Shown here one piece after another: positions 17,886 to 27,963 of a DNA stretch of 64,000 nt. The stretch is taken from NCBI GenBank assembly GCA_021825925.1, contig JAKAFP010000004.1, forward strand, positions 248,001 through 312,000, read 5' to 3'. The stretch is from Chloroflexota bacterium. GTDB lineage: Bacteria; Chloroflexota; Anaerolineae; Anaerolineales; Anaerolineaceae. A program made the position numbers and the translations under genes. Under the pieces are notes generated by a model. The model saw only the letters and a list, made by a program, of their open reading frames with translations. It was not told the DNA's origin and did not search any database. Within the stretch, counting starts at the first letter, position 1, and every line of letters starts with the position of its first letter.

Positions 17886-19727
17886 TTAATAAGTAAGGCC
17901 AAATCCATACGCGTAAAGCGGATTTTCTGAATCGTGAGGTAGGTCTTCCTTCTGGTTGCGCACCGCTTCCATTGAACTGGGCAGTTCAAAAGGCAGTTTC
18001 CCTTGCGGCTTGGCCTTACCAAAGATCACATTCATCACGGCTGCATCATCCGCACCATATTCGCCGATCACTGCTTTTGCAGCTGCGTTGATCTCGGGGA
18101 AGACCGCAGGACGATCAAGGTACAGCACCACGATGGTCGGTACGGTTTTGCACAAAGTCAAAATATCTTCCTTCACCTGTCCTTTGAAATCCAGATCACC
18201 GTGATGAAAACCGCGTTGGAATGGGTTTTTGGTATCCAGTGGCACCCAGGGTGTATCCAGGCGCAAGATGGCAATATCAGCCTGTTTGGGATCATCCACA
18301 AGTATGCCGTATTGGGATGCCACTTCGGGTTTGATGTTGGCGACATGAAGCTTAAGCTTGCCTTTTAAGGGCAGCACCTGCTGGTCATTTTTCAACAAGG
18401 TCATGGCTTTTTCTTGCGAAGCCATGCCAACCGCGACCGAAGCAGGCGCCCCGATTACCGAAGACACCTGGCTTTCGTCTACAAACGGGTTGTCAAACAG
18501 TCCCAATTGGAACTTTTGACGTAAAAGACGCCGAATGGATTGATCAATTCGTGTTTCAGACAGCTTGCCGCTTCTGACCAGTTCAACCACGAATTCTGAG
18601 CAGCTTTCTCCGCCGAATTGATCCACACCGGCGTTGATTGCCTTAAGAACTCGCTCCGGTTCACTTAAGTGCTCCACTCCCCAGGCGCGTGCTTCCCAAA
18701 CCACATCCCCCATCGGCACGTCCGTGATCAAACCCCAGTCTGTGCAGACCACTCCGTCAAATTTGTATTTGTTGCGCAGCAGATCGGTGATGATGTACTT
18801 ATTAAACGACATTGCCACATTCTCATCCGTTTGATCGGTAGGCACACCGTAATACGGCATGATCGAAGCTGTCTTGGCTTCAAACGCCGCTTCAAACGGG
18901 ATCAGGTGGTAATTAAAATTATTGCCCGGATAAACCTGACCCTTCTGGGTGGCAAAATGCGGATCAAGGCCTTCTTTTTGCGGTCCACCACCCGGAAAAT
19001 GTTTGGTCATACAAGCCACGCTGTGAGATCCCAAAGCGGAACCTTGAAAACCTTTGATGTAAGCCTTCACCAGACGGGCTGCCACGTGGGCGTCTTCTCC
19101 AAAAGTTCCACTAACGCGCGGCCAGCGCGGTTCGGTGGCCAGGTCAATTTGGGGATGGAGTGAAACCCTGATGCCAACAGCCAGGTATTCTTTCCGCGCG
19201 ATCTCGGCGAATTGTTCGACCAGGTCGGCATCATCCAGTGCGCCAAAACCCAGTGTTTCACAAAACTGGGTGAATTCATTTGCCGCCATCGAAAAGATGT
19301 TGCGGGTGAAATGGTTGCGTGGATCTGAGGCAATCGTAATGGGAATGCCCAGCCGGGTTTGTTCTTCAAACTTTTGCAGCCGGTTGTACCAGGCAGCCAC
19401 CACCTTTACCCCCGGTACGCCCCAGAGGTTGAAATGGTTCATTTTTTGCTTGGTGATCATGGTCGAAGCAAAACTGCCAAACTCAAAGTTGCCCGGTTTT
19501 TCTTCGATAGAGCCATCCTCGGCGATCACTGAGCCATCCATAAACATCATGCCGGCTTTTTCTTCGAGCGTCATCTGCTTGAGCAGATCCTCAATGCGAG
19601 CTTCAATGGGTTGCCGCGGATCTTCGTAAACATCCAATTTGCCGTTGTGGTTCAGATCACGATACGAAAAACCGCTTTCAGTCTTCAATAGGTCAGAATG
19701 CTGTTTGGTAATTTCATCAAGTGCCAT
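17886..19727 (-). CDS. GH3 glycoside hydrolase with an EF-hand-like N-terminal loop
   Basis: Family 3 enzyme of 613 residues with barrel and sandwich domains but no fibronectin-III domain (it ends YAYGFGLTY). The putative nucleophile is Asp330 in VVCTDWGLITD, and KHFPGGGP carries the conserved KH motif. Near the N-terminus, RDLNHNGKLDVYEDP has the D-x-N-x-N-G-x-L-D spacing of a calcium-binding EF-hand/dockerin-type loop. The start ATG 19727 has GGAG 8 bases upstream, while a closer ATG at 19733 is less well spaced. It is the last gene of the GH2-GH3-GH3 operon. Substrate is uncertain: beta-glucoside or beta-mannosidic oligosaccharide. Confidence 0.88.
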   Translation of the reverse strand: MALDEITKQHSDLLKTESGFSYRDLNHNGKLDVYEDPRQPIEARIEDLLKQMTLEEKAGMMFMDGSVIAEDGSIEEKPGNFEFGSFASTMITKQKMNHFNLWGVPGVKVVAAWYNRLQKFEEQTRLGIPITIASDPRNHFTRNIFSMAANEFTQFCETLGFGALDDADLVEQFAEIARKEYLAVGIRVSLHPQIDLATEPRWPRVSGTFGEDAHVAARLVKAYIKGFQGSALGSHSVACMTKHFPGGGPQKEGLDPHFATQKGQVYPGNNFNYHLIPFEAAFEAKTASIMPYYGVPTDQTDENVAMSFNKYIITDLLRNKYKFDGVVCTDWGLITDVPMGDVVWEARAWGVEHLSEPERVLKAINAGVDQFGGESCSEFVVELVRSGKLSETRIDQSIRRLLRQKFQLGLFDNPFVDESQVSSVIGAPASVAVGMASQEKAMTLLKNDQQVLPLKGKLKLHVANIKPEVASQYGILVDDPKQADIAILRLDTPWVPLDTKNPFQRGFHHGDLDFKGQVKEDILTLCKTVPTIVVLYLDRPAVFPEINAAAKAVIGEYGADDAAVMNVIFGKAKPQGKLPFELPSSMEAVRNQKEDLPHDSENPLYAYGFGLTY

Positions 19728-19755
19728 GTTCATTTCTCCATGAAAAAAAAGGCGA

Positions 19756-22032
19756 TTAACCAAGTACCTGTTTTAACAGGTCAGCGACCATATCATCCGC
19801 GGTTTTTGGAAGTTGGCTTTGCATAAAGAGCAAAATACTTGCCAGGGGCATATCGCCAAACATCATCATGATATCCGCACCAATGCCGGCTTCAGAACCT
19901 TCTTCAGCTCCAAACGCTTTTCGACTGAGCGATTCGACCTGCGCAAAGAATGGTGTGAATACTTTATTCCCGATGGGATCCTCCATCCATTCGCGGATGG
20001 TGGACTCCTTGTTTAACAGACAGGGCAGTTTGAGGGTGGATTCCAGTGTCACAGTTAATTTTTCACGAATGTCGGCTGCGGAAGCTGCGATCAACAGATC
20101 GAACTCTCCATCTTCAGTGATCCACTGTCCATAAGAGGGGTGATAATAAGCAAAAGAGCGGAAATCAAGTTTGATCGAAACAGTCTTGGTTTCTCCGGGT
20201 TTTAGCTCCACCTTGGCAAAACCTTTGAGTTCTTTTTCGGGACGCACCAACTTGGATTTCTGGTCATGAACGTAGACCTGCACGATCTCCTTGCCTGCCA
20301 TTTTACCGGTGTTGGTCACATCTACTGAAACGGTAACCCCTTCTGTGTCTTTGAAGGATTTCTTGGACACTTTGGCATTGCTATAGGCATAAGTGGTATA
20401 GCTTAACCCGTAACCGAACGGGAAGAGAACAGGCATCTTTTTTACATCATAATAACGATAACCAATGAAGAGTCCTTCGCCATAACTCACTTTGCCAGCT
20501 CCACCAGGCCAATTGATAAAGGCAGGTGTATCTTCCAACTTGGCAGGGAAGGTTTCAGCCAGCTTGCCTGATGGATTCACACGGCCAAACAGCACATCAG
20601 CGATGGATACACCACCCGCCTGACCCATCATCCAACCCTCAAGTACAGCCGCCACGCCGTCAATCCACTCGCCCATCACCACCGGGGCGCCGTTATTGAG
20701 CACCACCACCGTGTTGGGTTGAATGGCAGAGACCGCCTTGATCAACGCCACCTGCTGATCGGTCAGATCAAGATCGGCGCGATCATAACCTTCAGATTCC
20801 TTGAAAGACGGAAGCGCAATATAAAGCAGCGCCACATCCGCAGATTTTGCAAGAGAGACGGCTTTGTCCACCATGGCCTGGTTGAAGGAGTTGTCCGTGG
20901 GATAGCCTTCTGCATAGGTGATCTCGGCGTTACCAGCCTGGGCTTTGATCTCATTAAAAGGAATGGCCACCTTGGTGGGATTGATATGAGAACTTCCACC
21001 GCCCTGGAAGTGTGCTGCCTCGGCGGAGCGTCCGATCACAGCTATGTGTTCATGTCCCTTCAACGGCAGCAGACCGTTGTTCTTGAGCAGTACCATGCCC
21101 TCTGTGGCGATTTGGCGGGCCAGTTCGTGATGGGCGTCCACATCGAATGTGCCTTTTTTGGGTGTTTCTTTGGATTTATAGACGATGCGCAAAATTCTGC
21201 GCGCGGATTCATCCAGAATCTTTTCATCCAATTCACCAGCACGCACCGCGTCCACCACCTTTTGGGTTCGCTGTGCTTGTGGACCGGGCATTTCCCAATC
21301 CAGGCCGGCTTTGAGAGATTTCACACGATCATGGACAGCGCCCCAGTCTGAGACCACCAATCCTTCAAAACCCCACTCATTTTTCAAGATCTCTGTCAGT
21401 AAATGATAATTTTCGGAGGCATAATCGCCATTCACTTTATTGTAAGAACACATCACAGTGTAAGGCTGTGCTTCTTTAACGGCCTTTTCGAAGGCAGCCA
21501 GATAGATCTCGCGTAAGGTGCGCTCATCCACCTCAGAGCTGATGCAGAAACGTTGGAATTCCTGATTGTTGGCTGCGTAGTGCTTCAGGGAGGTTCCGAC
21601 GCCCTTGCTCTGAATGCCCTTGATGATATTGACAGCCATTTCACCGGCCAGGAATGGGTCCTCAGAAAAATACTCAAAGTTACGTCCACCCAAAGGGGAA
21701 CGTTTCATGTTTGCTCCAGGCCCCAACAACACATCCACGTTAAGGGCGATGCACTCTTCCGCCAGGGCTTCGCCCATTTTCTTGATCAGATCCACATCCC
21801 AGGTTGAAGCGGTGCACGACGCGGTCGGGAAGCAGGTTGCAGGCAGGCTGGTTTGGGCAATGGAAGTGACATCTTGAACTCTTCGCACGCCATGCGGACC
21901 ATCTGACACCACCATTTCAGGGATGCCAAGCCTCTCAACGGGTGTGGTTGTCCAATTGCTCGCGCCTGTCACCAGGGCGGCTTTTTCTTCAAGGGTCATT
22001 TTCGCCACAAGGGCCTTAATATCTTCAGACAT
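19756..22032 (-). CDS. GH3 beta-glucosidase-like enzyme
   Basis: 758 residues, cytoplasmic. Motifs: VSDGPHGVRR (residues 42-51), LLGPGANMKRSPLGGRNFEYFSEDP read in two overlapping parts near residues 102-125, KHYAANN at 150-156, and nucleophile Asp229 in VVSDWGAVHD. A fibronectin-III-like domain follows the sandwich, and then an extra C-terminal tail of about 90 residues (after DIREKLTVTLES) that is common in this GH3 branch. No PA14 insert is evident. The ATG has a strong AAGGAG. It lies 25 bp downstream of the GH2 gene. Confidence 0.9.
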   Translation of the reverse strand: MSEDIKALVAKMTLEEKAALVTGASNWTTTPVERLGIPEMVVSDGPHGVRRVQDVTSIAQTSLPATCFPTASCTASTWDVDLIKKMGEALAEECIALNVDVLLGPGANMKRSPLGGRNFEYFSEDPFLAGEMAVNIIKGIQSKGVGTSLKHYAANNQEFQRFCISSEVDERTLREIYLAAFEKAVKEAQPYTVMCSYNKVNGDYASENYHLLTEILKNEWGFEGLVVSDWGAVHDRVKSLKAGLDWEMPGPQAQRTQKVVDAVRAGELDEKILDESARRILRIVYKSKETPKKGTFDVDAHHELARQIATEGMVLLKNNGLLPLKGHEHIAVIGRSAEAAHFQGGGSSHINPTKVAIPFNEIKAQAGNAEITYAEGYPTDNSFNQAMVDKAVSLAKSADVALLYIALPSFKESEGYDRADLDLTDQQVALIKAVSAIQPNTVVVLNNGAPVVMGEWIDGVAAVLEGWMMGQAGGVSIADVLFGRVNPSGKLAETFPAKLEDTPAFINWPGGAGKVSYGEGLFIGYRYYDVKKMPVLFPFGYGLSYTTYAYSNAKVSKKSFKDTEGVTVSVDVTNTGKMAGKEIVQVYVHDQKSKLVRPEKELKGFAKVELKPGETKTVSIKLDFRSFAYYHPSYGQWITEDGEFDLLIAASAADIREKLTVTLESTLKLPCLLNKESTIREWMEDPIGNKVFTPFFAQVESLSRKAFGAEEGSEAGIGADIMMMFGDMPLASILLFMQSQLPKTADDMVADLLKQVLG

Positions 22033-22057
22033 GTTCCACTCCTTAAATGTGTGTTAT

Positions 22058-24529
22058 TTATTTTGCTGCGCCGTGCGCGTAAGAGTCATAAACTGAACGC
22101 ACTTTCAATGCAGCTTGAACCTGGGCAGCCGTCCAACCGGATGGCAAAGGTACTGATATGGTGATTTTGCGTCCCGCAGGTAGATCAAAGTAGTTGTCGC
22201 TGAAAACACCGTCTGCGCCTTCGAGATTGACTTCCACCAATTTGGCCAGGGTCTTGGAAGTCAATTCTATTTGGACTAATGCTTTATCCACTGCTGCCTT
22301 GGCTGAAATCCCGGCATCCACCAGATTGAGATGCTTGGTCGGGACGAAGAAAGCCGTCTGCCTTGTGAGCATTTGCTCACCCTTGAAAAGCTCGGCAATG
22401 AAGACCATGTCCCGCCGTGTATCGTCAGTGACAACATCGCCAAAATCAAGTGCGCAGATCTGGGATACGCCAAATGCGTCCACCTGTGCATCCGCTTTGC
22501 CTGACTTGACCACCTTACCATCCAGCGATTCCAAGGACCAGCGCAGGGAACCCGACCAGGCTTCACGTGACTCGTTGGTGACATACACATTCTGCTCAGT
22601 GGGTTTATCTTCGATCGAAAGCAGCAGCGGAGCATAGAATTTACGGGCAGCGTAATGCAGCGCCTTCCAGCGGCCAAAATAATCCAGGCTTGACCAGGAC
22701 GCAACAGGCCAGCAGTCATTGAGCTGCCAGTAGATGATGCCTGAAACGCGGTCCGTATTTCGGCGCCAGTGTTCCACCCCGTAACGGATGCCTTCGGCTT
22801 GCAAGACCAGGCTCAAGTAAACCAATGATTCAAAGTCCTTTGGCAGACGGAAGGTATCGAGCATTTGGGCGACCATTAACTGGTTACCGCTGTCATTTTT
22901 CTGGTGCCTTTCCATGATATAGGAGGTCATGTTCCAGTCGGCCTCTTCGGCATAGGTCTTGATTGTCGCAAGCGGGGGCAAGGCCTGGAAACCAAATTCA
23001 CTCATGAAACGCGGATACTGGGAACGGTAAGCCGTGAACGGTTTGCGTCCATGCCAGACATCCCAATAATGGGCATCTCCCTGCCTCTGTCCGTTCGGGT
23101 CCACAAAAGGAGTATCAGAAGAGGGGGAACTCGGCCAATAGGCGTGATCAGGGTCTTCTTCCTGACACCATTCAAACAGGGTGTGGTGGAAGAACTTATC
23201 ATAAGCATCTCTCAAAGCATTTAATGAGGGATCCTTCCAATTCCAATCCACCCAGCCCCATTCCATCTCGTTGTTGCCACACCATAAAGCCAGGCTGGCG
23301 CGGTGGCGCAATCTGCGGATGTTCTCAACGGATTCAATGCGAACGTTTTCAAGGAACTCCGCCTCATCCAGTGGATAAACACTGCAGGCATAAACAAAGT
23401 CCTGCCAGATTAAAATGCCATAGCGGTCGCATAGATCGTAGAACCGTTCTTCCTCATAAAAACCACCACCCCACACCCGCAGCATGTTCTGGTGGGTCAG
23501 CGCCGCATCGCGAATTAAGCTTTCCATATAGGCATCTGAAATGCGTGTCGGGAAGGAATCTGCCGGGATCCAGTCTGAACCCTTGGCAAACACCGGTAAA
23601 CCATTCACTACAAAGGTAAATGACTTACCCCATTCGTCAGGTTTCTGAAGCAGTTCAATCGTGCGCAGCCCCAATTGAAAATCTTTGCGATCGAGTTGCA
23701 CAGAACCCTGCAAAACTTCAACACTCACCTTGTAAAGCGGTTGGGCGCCGTAGCCGTTCGGCCACCATAATTGAGGTTCAGCAATTTCAGTGCTAAGGGT
23801 TACTTTGCTGTTGACCGCTGCCGAAGTTTCAATCACTTTGCCATCCGGAGCGGTTATTTTGAGTACAGCCTGAACTTCTGCCTTTTCATAGGTTTGCAGG
23901 GCAACTTCAGCAGAAACAGTGACCTTGCCATTAACATGCTGCTGCCGTAAATGCACTTCTTCGAGGCGAACAGATTCGTATCCTTCGAGTCGGATATCCT
24001 TCCAAATGCCGATGGGAGGAAGTTGAGGACCCCAATCCCAGCCAAAGTGGCAAGGGGCTTTGCGCAAGTGCGGTCCGCCTGGAATAGCCTGAGAAACGCC
24101 GGGTAAGAAACGGATCTTATCCTGTTCCGCCCCGTACCTGACCGGAGACATGAACGAAACCTGCAATTCATTCCTGCCTGTTTTTAGCAGTGCTTTCACA
24201 TCCCAGCGGTACTGTCTGAACATGTTGTTTGTTTTGCCTAATTCATGGCCGTTCAATCGAATTGTCGCAAGTGTGTCAAGACCATCACACACCAAAAAGA
24301 GGTGAGGCTTATTGTATACATCTGCGTCAACCGTAAACTCGCTGGCATAATCCCAGTCGCTTTCAGCAACCCACTGTACTTTTTTCTCATTATCCCCGAC
24401 AAATGGATCAGGAATGCGATCCAACGCCAATAGATCGGTGTGAACGCCACCCGGTACAGTTGCAGGCAGCCATTCCTGCGAATCTGATTTTCGAAACTTC
24501 CATTGACCTGCCAAAGACTGAATTTTCAT
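22058..24529 (-). CDS. GH2 beta-mannosidase
   Basis: Family 2 exo-beta-mannosidase of 823 residues, the usual length, cytoplasmic. Domain order: jelly-roll sugar-binding domain (PATVPGGVHTDLLALDRIPD near residue 20), immunoglobulin-like domain, TIM barrel, C-terminal beta domains. The acid/base Glu is in LWCGNNEMEWGW (about residue 419) and the nucleophile Glu is in FMSEFGFQALP (about residue 510). WVAESDWDY and HFGWDWGPQLP are mannosidase-specific. It hydrolyses mannobiose or mannosyl-glucose to monosaccharides. First gene of a three-gene operon. Confidence 0.93.
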   Translation of the reverse strand: MKIQSLAGQWKFRKSDSQEWLPATVPGGVHTDLLALDRIPDPFVGDNEKKVQWVAESDWDYASEFTVDADVYNKPHLFLVCDGLDTLATIRLNGHELGKTNNMFRQYRWDVKALLKTGRNELQVSFMSPVRYGAEQDKIRFLPGVSQAIPGGPHLRKAPCHFGWDWGPQLPPIGIWKDIRLEGYESVRLEEVHLRQQHVNGKVTVSAEVALQTYEKAEVQAVLKITAPDGKVIETSAAVNSKVTLSTEIAEPQLWWPNGYGAQPLYKVSVEVLQGSVQLDRKDFQLGLRTIELLQKPDEWGKSFTFVVNGLPVFAKGSDWIPADSFPTRISDAYMESLIRDAALTHQNMLRVWGGGFYEEERFYDLCDRYGILIWQDFVYACSVYPLDEAEFLENVRIESVENIRRLRHRASLALWCGNNEMEWGWVDWNWKDPSLNALRDAYDKFFHHTLFEWCQEEDPDHAYWPSSPSSDTPFVDPNGQRQGDAHYWDVWHGRKPFTAYRSQYPRFMSEFGFQALPPLATIKTYAEEADWNMTSYIMERHQKNDSGNQLMVAQMLDTFRLPKDFESLVYLSLVLQAEGIRYGVEHWRRNTDRVSGIIYWQLNDCWPVASWSSLDYFGRWKALHYAARKFYAPLLLSIEDKPTEQNVYVTNESREAWSGSLRWSLESLDGKVVKSGKADAQVDAFGVSQICALDFGDVVTDDTRRDMVFIAELFKGEQMLTRQTAFFVPTKHLNLVDAGISAKAAVDKALVQIELTSKTLAKLVEVNLEGADGVFSDNYFDLPAGRKITISVPLPSGWTAAQVQAALKVRSVYDSYAHGAAK

Positions 24530-24608
24530 GTTTTGTTTCCTGTTTTCCTGGTTTTTAATAGTGTTTAATTCCGTATAAACTATACAACGAACTCAAGCGC
24601 AATTCTTA

Positions 24609-24644
24609 AAACAAAATAAAAGCTTGCCCTAACAATTGGCAAGC
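24609..24644 (-). terminator. intrinsic terminator or attenuator before the GH2 gene
   Basis: On the minus strand GCTTGCC/GGCAAGC forms a stem with a 9-base loop, and the run TTTTATTTTGTTTT follows. It lies between the Opp-type operon and the GH2 start at 24529. If the mannosidase promoter lies at the operator (24754-24765), this terminator is inside its 5' leader and would attenuate it. Otherwise it ends the transporter operon. Confidence 0.65.
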
Positions 24645-24753
24645 CTATGATCATCAAATCCAATAGCAAACAACCGCCAATCCAATGGGCTGTTTGCTTC
24701 CTCATGCTGAATCAAAATTTTTTGAACATCCACGAGCCACATTCCTTTGTTAT

Positions 24754-24765
24754 GCAACCGGTTGC
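24754..24765. promoter_or_regulatory. LacI-type operator upstream of the mannosidase operon
   Basis: GCAACCGGTTGC, a perfect 12-bp palindrome, within GTTATGCAACCGGTT, a 15-base string that also occurs upstream of bglX near 4297-4311 on the other strand. It is 225 bp upstream of the GH2 start. I could not find a convincing -35/-10 pair beside it. Confidence 0.65.
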
Positions 24766-24777
24766 GAAGAGGGTCCG

Positions 24778-24806
24778 ACTAAAGGAAGCCAGTGGCTTCC
24801 TTTAGT
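24778..24806. terminator. long perfect hairpin between the two leftward operons
   Basis: A perfect 14-bp stem (ACTAAAGGAAGCCA and complement) around a single central base, 55 bp after the end of the last transporter gene on the minus strand. Only a short U-rich end follows, so it may be a weak terminator or an RNA-end protecting structure for the Opp-type operon. Confidence 0.55.
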
Positions 24807-24861
24807 CATTCATTTCTTATGGTAGAGAACACCACAGTTTTGTGGTTTTCACTTCCTTACA

Positions 24862-25686
24862 TTAATTGGTTTTGATATCTACCGTCGAAAGATCCCATTC
24901 TTCATGGATCTTGGGGACGTCATTGAGTAAGCGTTTGGTATAAGCTTCTTTTGGCCGTAAAATAACTTCGTCGGCGGTTCCGCTCTCAACAAATTTACCA
25001 TGCTCCATGATAAAGACCTTGTCTGACACAAAATAAGCCAAACCGATATCATGGGTGATGAAGATGATGGTCATGCCGGTATCATTACGGAGTTTCAACA
25101 ACATATCCAGGATGGTTGCACGTGAACAGGCATCAATCATGGAAGTTGGCTCATCAGCCAGAAGGATTTGTGGTTTCAACAAGAAAATACGTGCGATCAT
25201 TAGGCGCTGCATTTGTCCGCCTGAAAGTTCGAACGGATATTTGTTGGTTAATTCCGCGAATTTCAGGTTAACAAAGCTGCATGCCTCGGTCATCATTTCG
25301 ACCTTTTTTTCATACGGGAGGTTTTTTCCACCGCGCATGTTGATACAATCGAGGAACAAGCTGTCAATTTTGTTGAAGATATTGTATGAAGAAAACGGGT
25401 CCTGGAAAATGGCCTGAATATTTGTCCAGTACTCTTTTTTTGCTTTTTGAGATCGAATGTCTCGCTTTTTACCCTTGAAGTAGATCTCGCCTTCAGTTGT
25501 GTTGATCAAACCCAGCAGCATTTTTGCCAATGTCGTCTTGCCGCTGCCTGATTCACCCACAATGGAGACAATTTCACCTTCAGCAAAATCAAAATCAACA
25601 TGATCCACGGCCATATTTCGATTACGGCCAAGACCAAAGACTTTGGTCAGCCCGACACCCTTAAGGCATGATTTTTTCTCAGCCAT
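24862..25686 (-). CDS. oligopeptide/oligosaccharide ABC transporter ATPase, OppF type
   Basis: 274-residue ATP-binding subunit. Walker [14 protein letters not shown]-loop in the [10 protein letters not shown] segment, signature LSGGQMQRL, Walker B ILLADEP, and H-loop FITHD. It overlaps the preceding ATPase gene by 8 bp. It pairs with the OppD-type subunit to drive the two permeases. The neighbouring glycosidases suggest that the cargo is a manno- or gluco-oligosaccharide rather than a peptide, as known for several peptide-type transporters of Thermotoga. Confidence 0.93.
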   Translation of the reverse strand: MAEKKSCLKGVGLTKVFGLGRNRNMAVDHVDFDFAEGEIVSIVGESGSGKTTLAKMLLGLINTTEGEIYFKGKKRDIRSQKAKKEYWTNIQAIFQDPFSSYNIFNKIDSLFLDCINMRGGKNLPYEKKVEMMTEACSFVNLKFAELTNKYPFELSGGQMQRLMIARIFLLKPQILLADEPTSMIDACSRATILDMLLKLRNDTGMTIIFITHDIGLAYFVSDKVFIMEHGKFVESGTADEVILRPKEAYTKRLLNDVPKIHEEWDLSTVDIKTN

Positions 25687-26686
25687 TTTTGTATGCCTTT
25701 CTCAGCTGTTCTTCTGTAAAGATACAACGGTAAGAACGATTACCTTCCAGATACATCATATCCACTGGATAACGTTTGCATTCAGGAGTAACGTATTTGC
25801 AGCGTTCTGCGAATCGGCAACCTTCAGGTGGTTTCTTCAGATTGGGCGGTGTTCCAGGGATGGCGGTCAGTTTGGTATCTTTCAAACCGCTTTCGGGAAC
25901 AATAATGGAACCCATCAGCCCTTTTGCATAAGGATGAATGGGGTCAAACACTGTCTGCTGGGCGGAACCTTTCTCTACAATCTGGCCCGCATACATCACC
26001 ATGATGTCATCCGTCACGTTATAAAGCAGAGGAAGTTCATGGGTGATGAAGATCATCGCTTTGACATAACCTTTTTCCATCATATAGCGCAGCATTTTGA
26101 TGACCATTTTCTGCGACGTAACATCCAATGCGGAGGAAGGTTCATCGGCGATCAATATTTTGGGTTCAAGGATGACCGATGTTGCAATGACTGTGCGCTG
26201 CTTCATACCGCCAGAAAGTTCTACGGGATATCTCTGCAGCACTTCTTTGGGGAGACCTAATACTTCGAATCGTTCTCTTGCAAGTTCATAAATGTCTTTT
26301 TTGGATACTTTTGGATCGTGCGCTTGAACCACATCTTCGATGAAATTGATGATTTTCTGAGTTGGGTTTAACGCATTCATGGCTGCCTGGGGGATGTAAG
26401 CAATTTCATTGCCCAGGATGGATTTCCGAACAGAATCTGGCGCCATGCCAGTGATATTCTGCCCATCAATGATGATCTCACCGCTGGTATAGTGAAGCGG
26501 AGAGAAGTAGTATCCCATCAAACTCAATGCCAGGGTGGATTTTCCACAACCGGATTCACCTGCAATACCCAGTGATTTCCCTTCTTCAACTTGAAGTGAA
26601 ACATGGTCCACCGCGTAAACATCTTCGTTGAATCGGGTGATATATTTTGTGGTTAGTTCTTTAACTTCCAGCACTACTTTTCCCAT
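25679..26686 (-). CDS. oligopeptide/oligosaccharide ABC transporter ATPase, OppD type
   Basis: 335 residues. Walker [14 protein letters not shown]-loop in [13 protein letters not shown], signature LSGGMKQR, Walker B ILIADEP. The C-terminal extension has the four-Cys pattern [15 protein letters not shown] plus a later Cys, which in the OppD/DppD group binds an Fe-S cluster. The start is uncertain: a GTG at 26695 directly abuts the stop of the preceding gene, while ATG 26686 (MGKVVLE) has AGGTG 8 bases upstream and is preferred. Confidence 0.93.
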   Translation of the reverse strand: MGKVVLEVKELTTKYITRFNEDVYAVDHVSLQVEEGKSLGIAGESGCGKSTLALSLMGYYFSPLHYTSGEIIIDGQNITGMAPDSVRKSILGNEIAYIPQAAMNALNPTQKIINFIEDVVQAHDPKVSKKDIYELARERFEVLGLPKEVLQRYPVELSGGMKQRTVIATSVILEPKILIADEPSSALDVTSQKMVIKMLRYMMEKGYVKAMIFITHELPLLYNVTDDIMVMYAGQIVEKGSAQQTVFDPIHPYAKGLMGSIIVPESGLKDTKLTAIPGTPPNLKKPPEGCRFAERCKYVTPECKRYPVDMMYLEGNRSYRCIFTEEQLRKAYKNG

Positions 26687-26695
26687 ATCAATCAC

Positions 26696-27949
26696 CTAAT
26701 CCCTTAATGCAGGATTGAATACTTGATCCAAACCTGTATTCATTAAATTCATCGAGAAAGTAATCAATGCGATGACTATTAGGACGGGGAAGTATGCCCA
26801 CCATTTGCCCAAGATTTGAGCCTGATAGATCATTGCCCAGTTCATCATTAAGCCAAGGGTTGGCACTTCACTGGTTTTTGGACCCAACCCAAGGACTGAC
26901 AGAGAAGCTTCTGCCAGGATGGCCGAAGAAATCTGCAGAATCAGTGCCATCACAACGTAAGAAGCGATATACGGCAAAATATCATGGGTAATAATAAAGA
27001 AAAGGGAATGTCCCGATAGTTTGGACAAGTTAACATGATCGCGATTACGCAGTGAAATAACCTGTGATCTTACCGCTCTGGTCGTCCAAACCCATGAAGT
27101 AAAACCGATGACCGTAGCCACCATGACTGCACCGCGGTGTTCCTGGCCCACACTATAAGAGATGAGGATCAGCAGCACAAAACTGGGGATGACGGTGAAG
27201 AGGTTGGTGATGAACATGATCACATCGTCCACCGTGCCACCGATATATCCAGAAAGCAGCCCCAATACCAAACCAATAAAGGTGGCGATCAGACCAGCGA
27301 TCAAGCCGATCATGAGTGAAACACTTGTCGCTTTGACCAGTTCGGTCAGAACATCACGGCCAAAATTGTCTGTTCCCAGCGGAAGTGTTCGGACACTGGC
27401 AACTTCTTTAATATTTACATAATCCGACTGATTGATCTGTCCAACTTGTTCAAGAGTGCCTGTGTCAACATTTTTCGCGGCCAAAATCAAGCCCTCTGTT
27501 GACAACAAGCCTGCAAGAGATTTATCAAGTCGTTGGTAATATCTTTGCTTTGAAAATATCATCCCTGGAATATTTTTCTTGGGATCATAATTCTTTGTCC
27601 ATTGATCAAGTAATTGAATGGTGTTGGTTGTATCAATCTGATCCTCAGGAACACCGACCAATACCAAATAATCTTTAATATCTTTACGTTCCTGATCACC
27701 CAATTTGGCCGCAATTCTTTTTGCTTCCGCATCAGGTAGATTTAATATGTATGCGTTAGATGAAAAAACCGTATCATAGGTGCTGACATAGGTCCCCGGC
27801 GGGAAGAAGGATCCCTGTGCAATAATCTCCAATGGAGGATTTGGGACGAACAATGGATAGATTATTACGGTCAACAGGAGTGCCATAAAAATACAGAATC
27901 CTGTTACAAATTTGCTGGAATGGAAGACTTGCTGAAGAGTATGTTTCAT
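26696..27949 (-). CDS. ABC transporter permease, OppC/DppC type
   Basis: 417-residue membrane protein. A first transmembrane segment near residues 17-36 is followed by an unusually large extracytoplasmic region (about residues 37-205), then five membrane segments with the BPD_transp_1 loop. [19 protein letters not shown] is the conserved OppC motif just before the second segment. It is longer than the usual 280-320 residues because of the extracytoplasmic insert. It lies 14 bp downstream of the OppB-type gene. Confidence 0.92.
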   Translation of the reverse strand: MKHTLQQVFHSSKFVTGFCIFMALLLTVIIYPLFVPNPPLEIIAQGSFFPPGTYVSTYDTVFSSNAYILNLPDAEAKRIAAKLGDQERKDIKDYLVLVGVPEDQIDTTNTIQLLDQWTKNYDPKKNIPGMIFSKQRYYQRLDKSLAGLLSTEGLILAAKNVDTGTLEQVGQINQSDYVNIKEVASVRTLPLGTDNFGRDVLTELVKATSVSLMIGLIAGLIATFIGLVLGLLSGYIGGTVDDVIMFITNLFTVIPSFVLLILISYSVGQEHRGAVMVATVIGFTSWVWTTRAVRSQVISLRNRDHVNLSKLSGHSLFFIITHDILPYIASYVVMALILQISSAILAEASLSVLGLGPKTSEVPTLGLMMNWAMIYQAQILGKWWAYFPVLIVIALITFSMNLMNTGLDQVFNPALRD

Positions 27950-27963
27950 ATCATCATCTCTGC

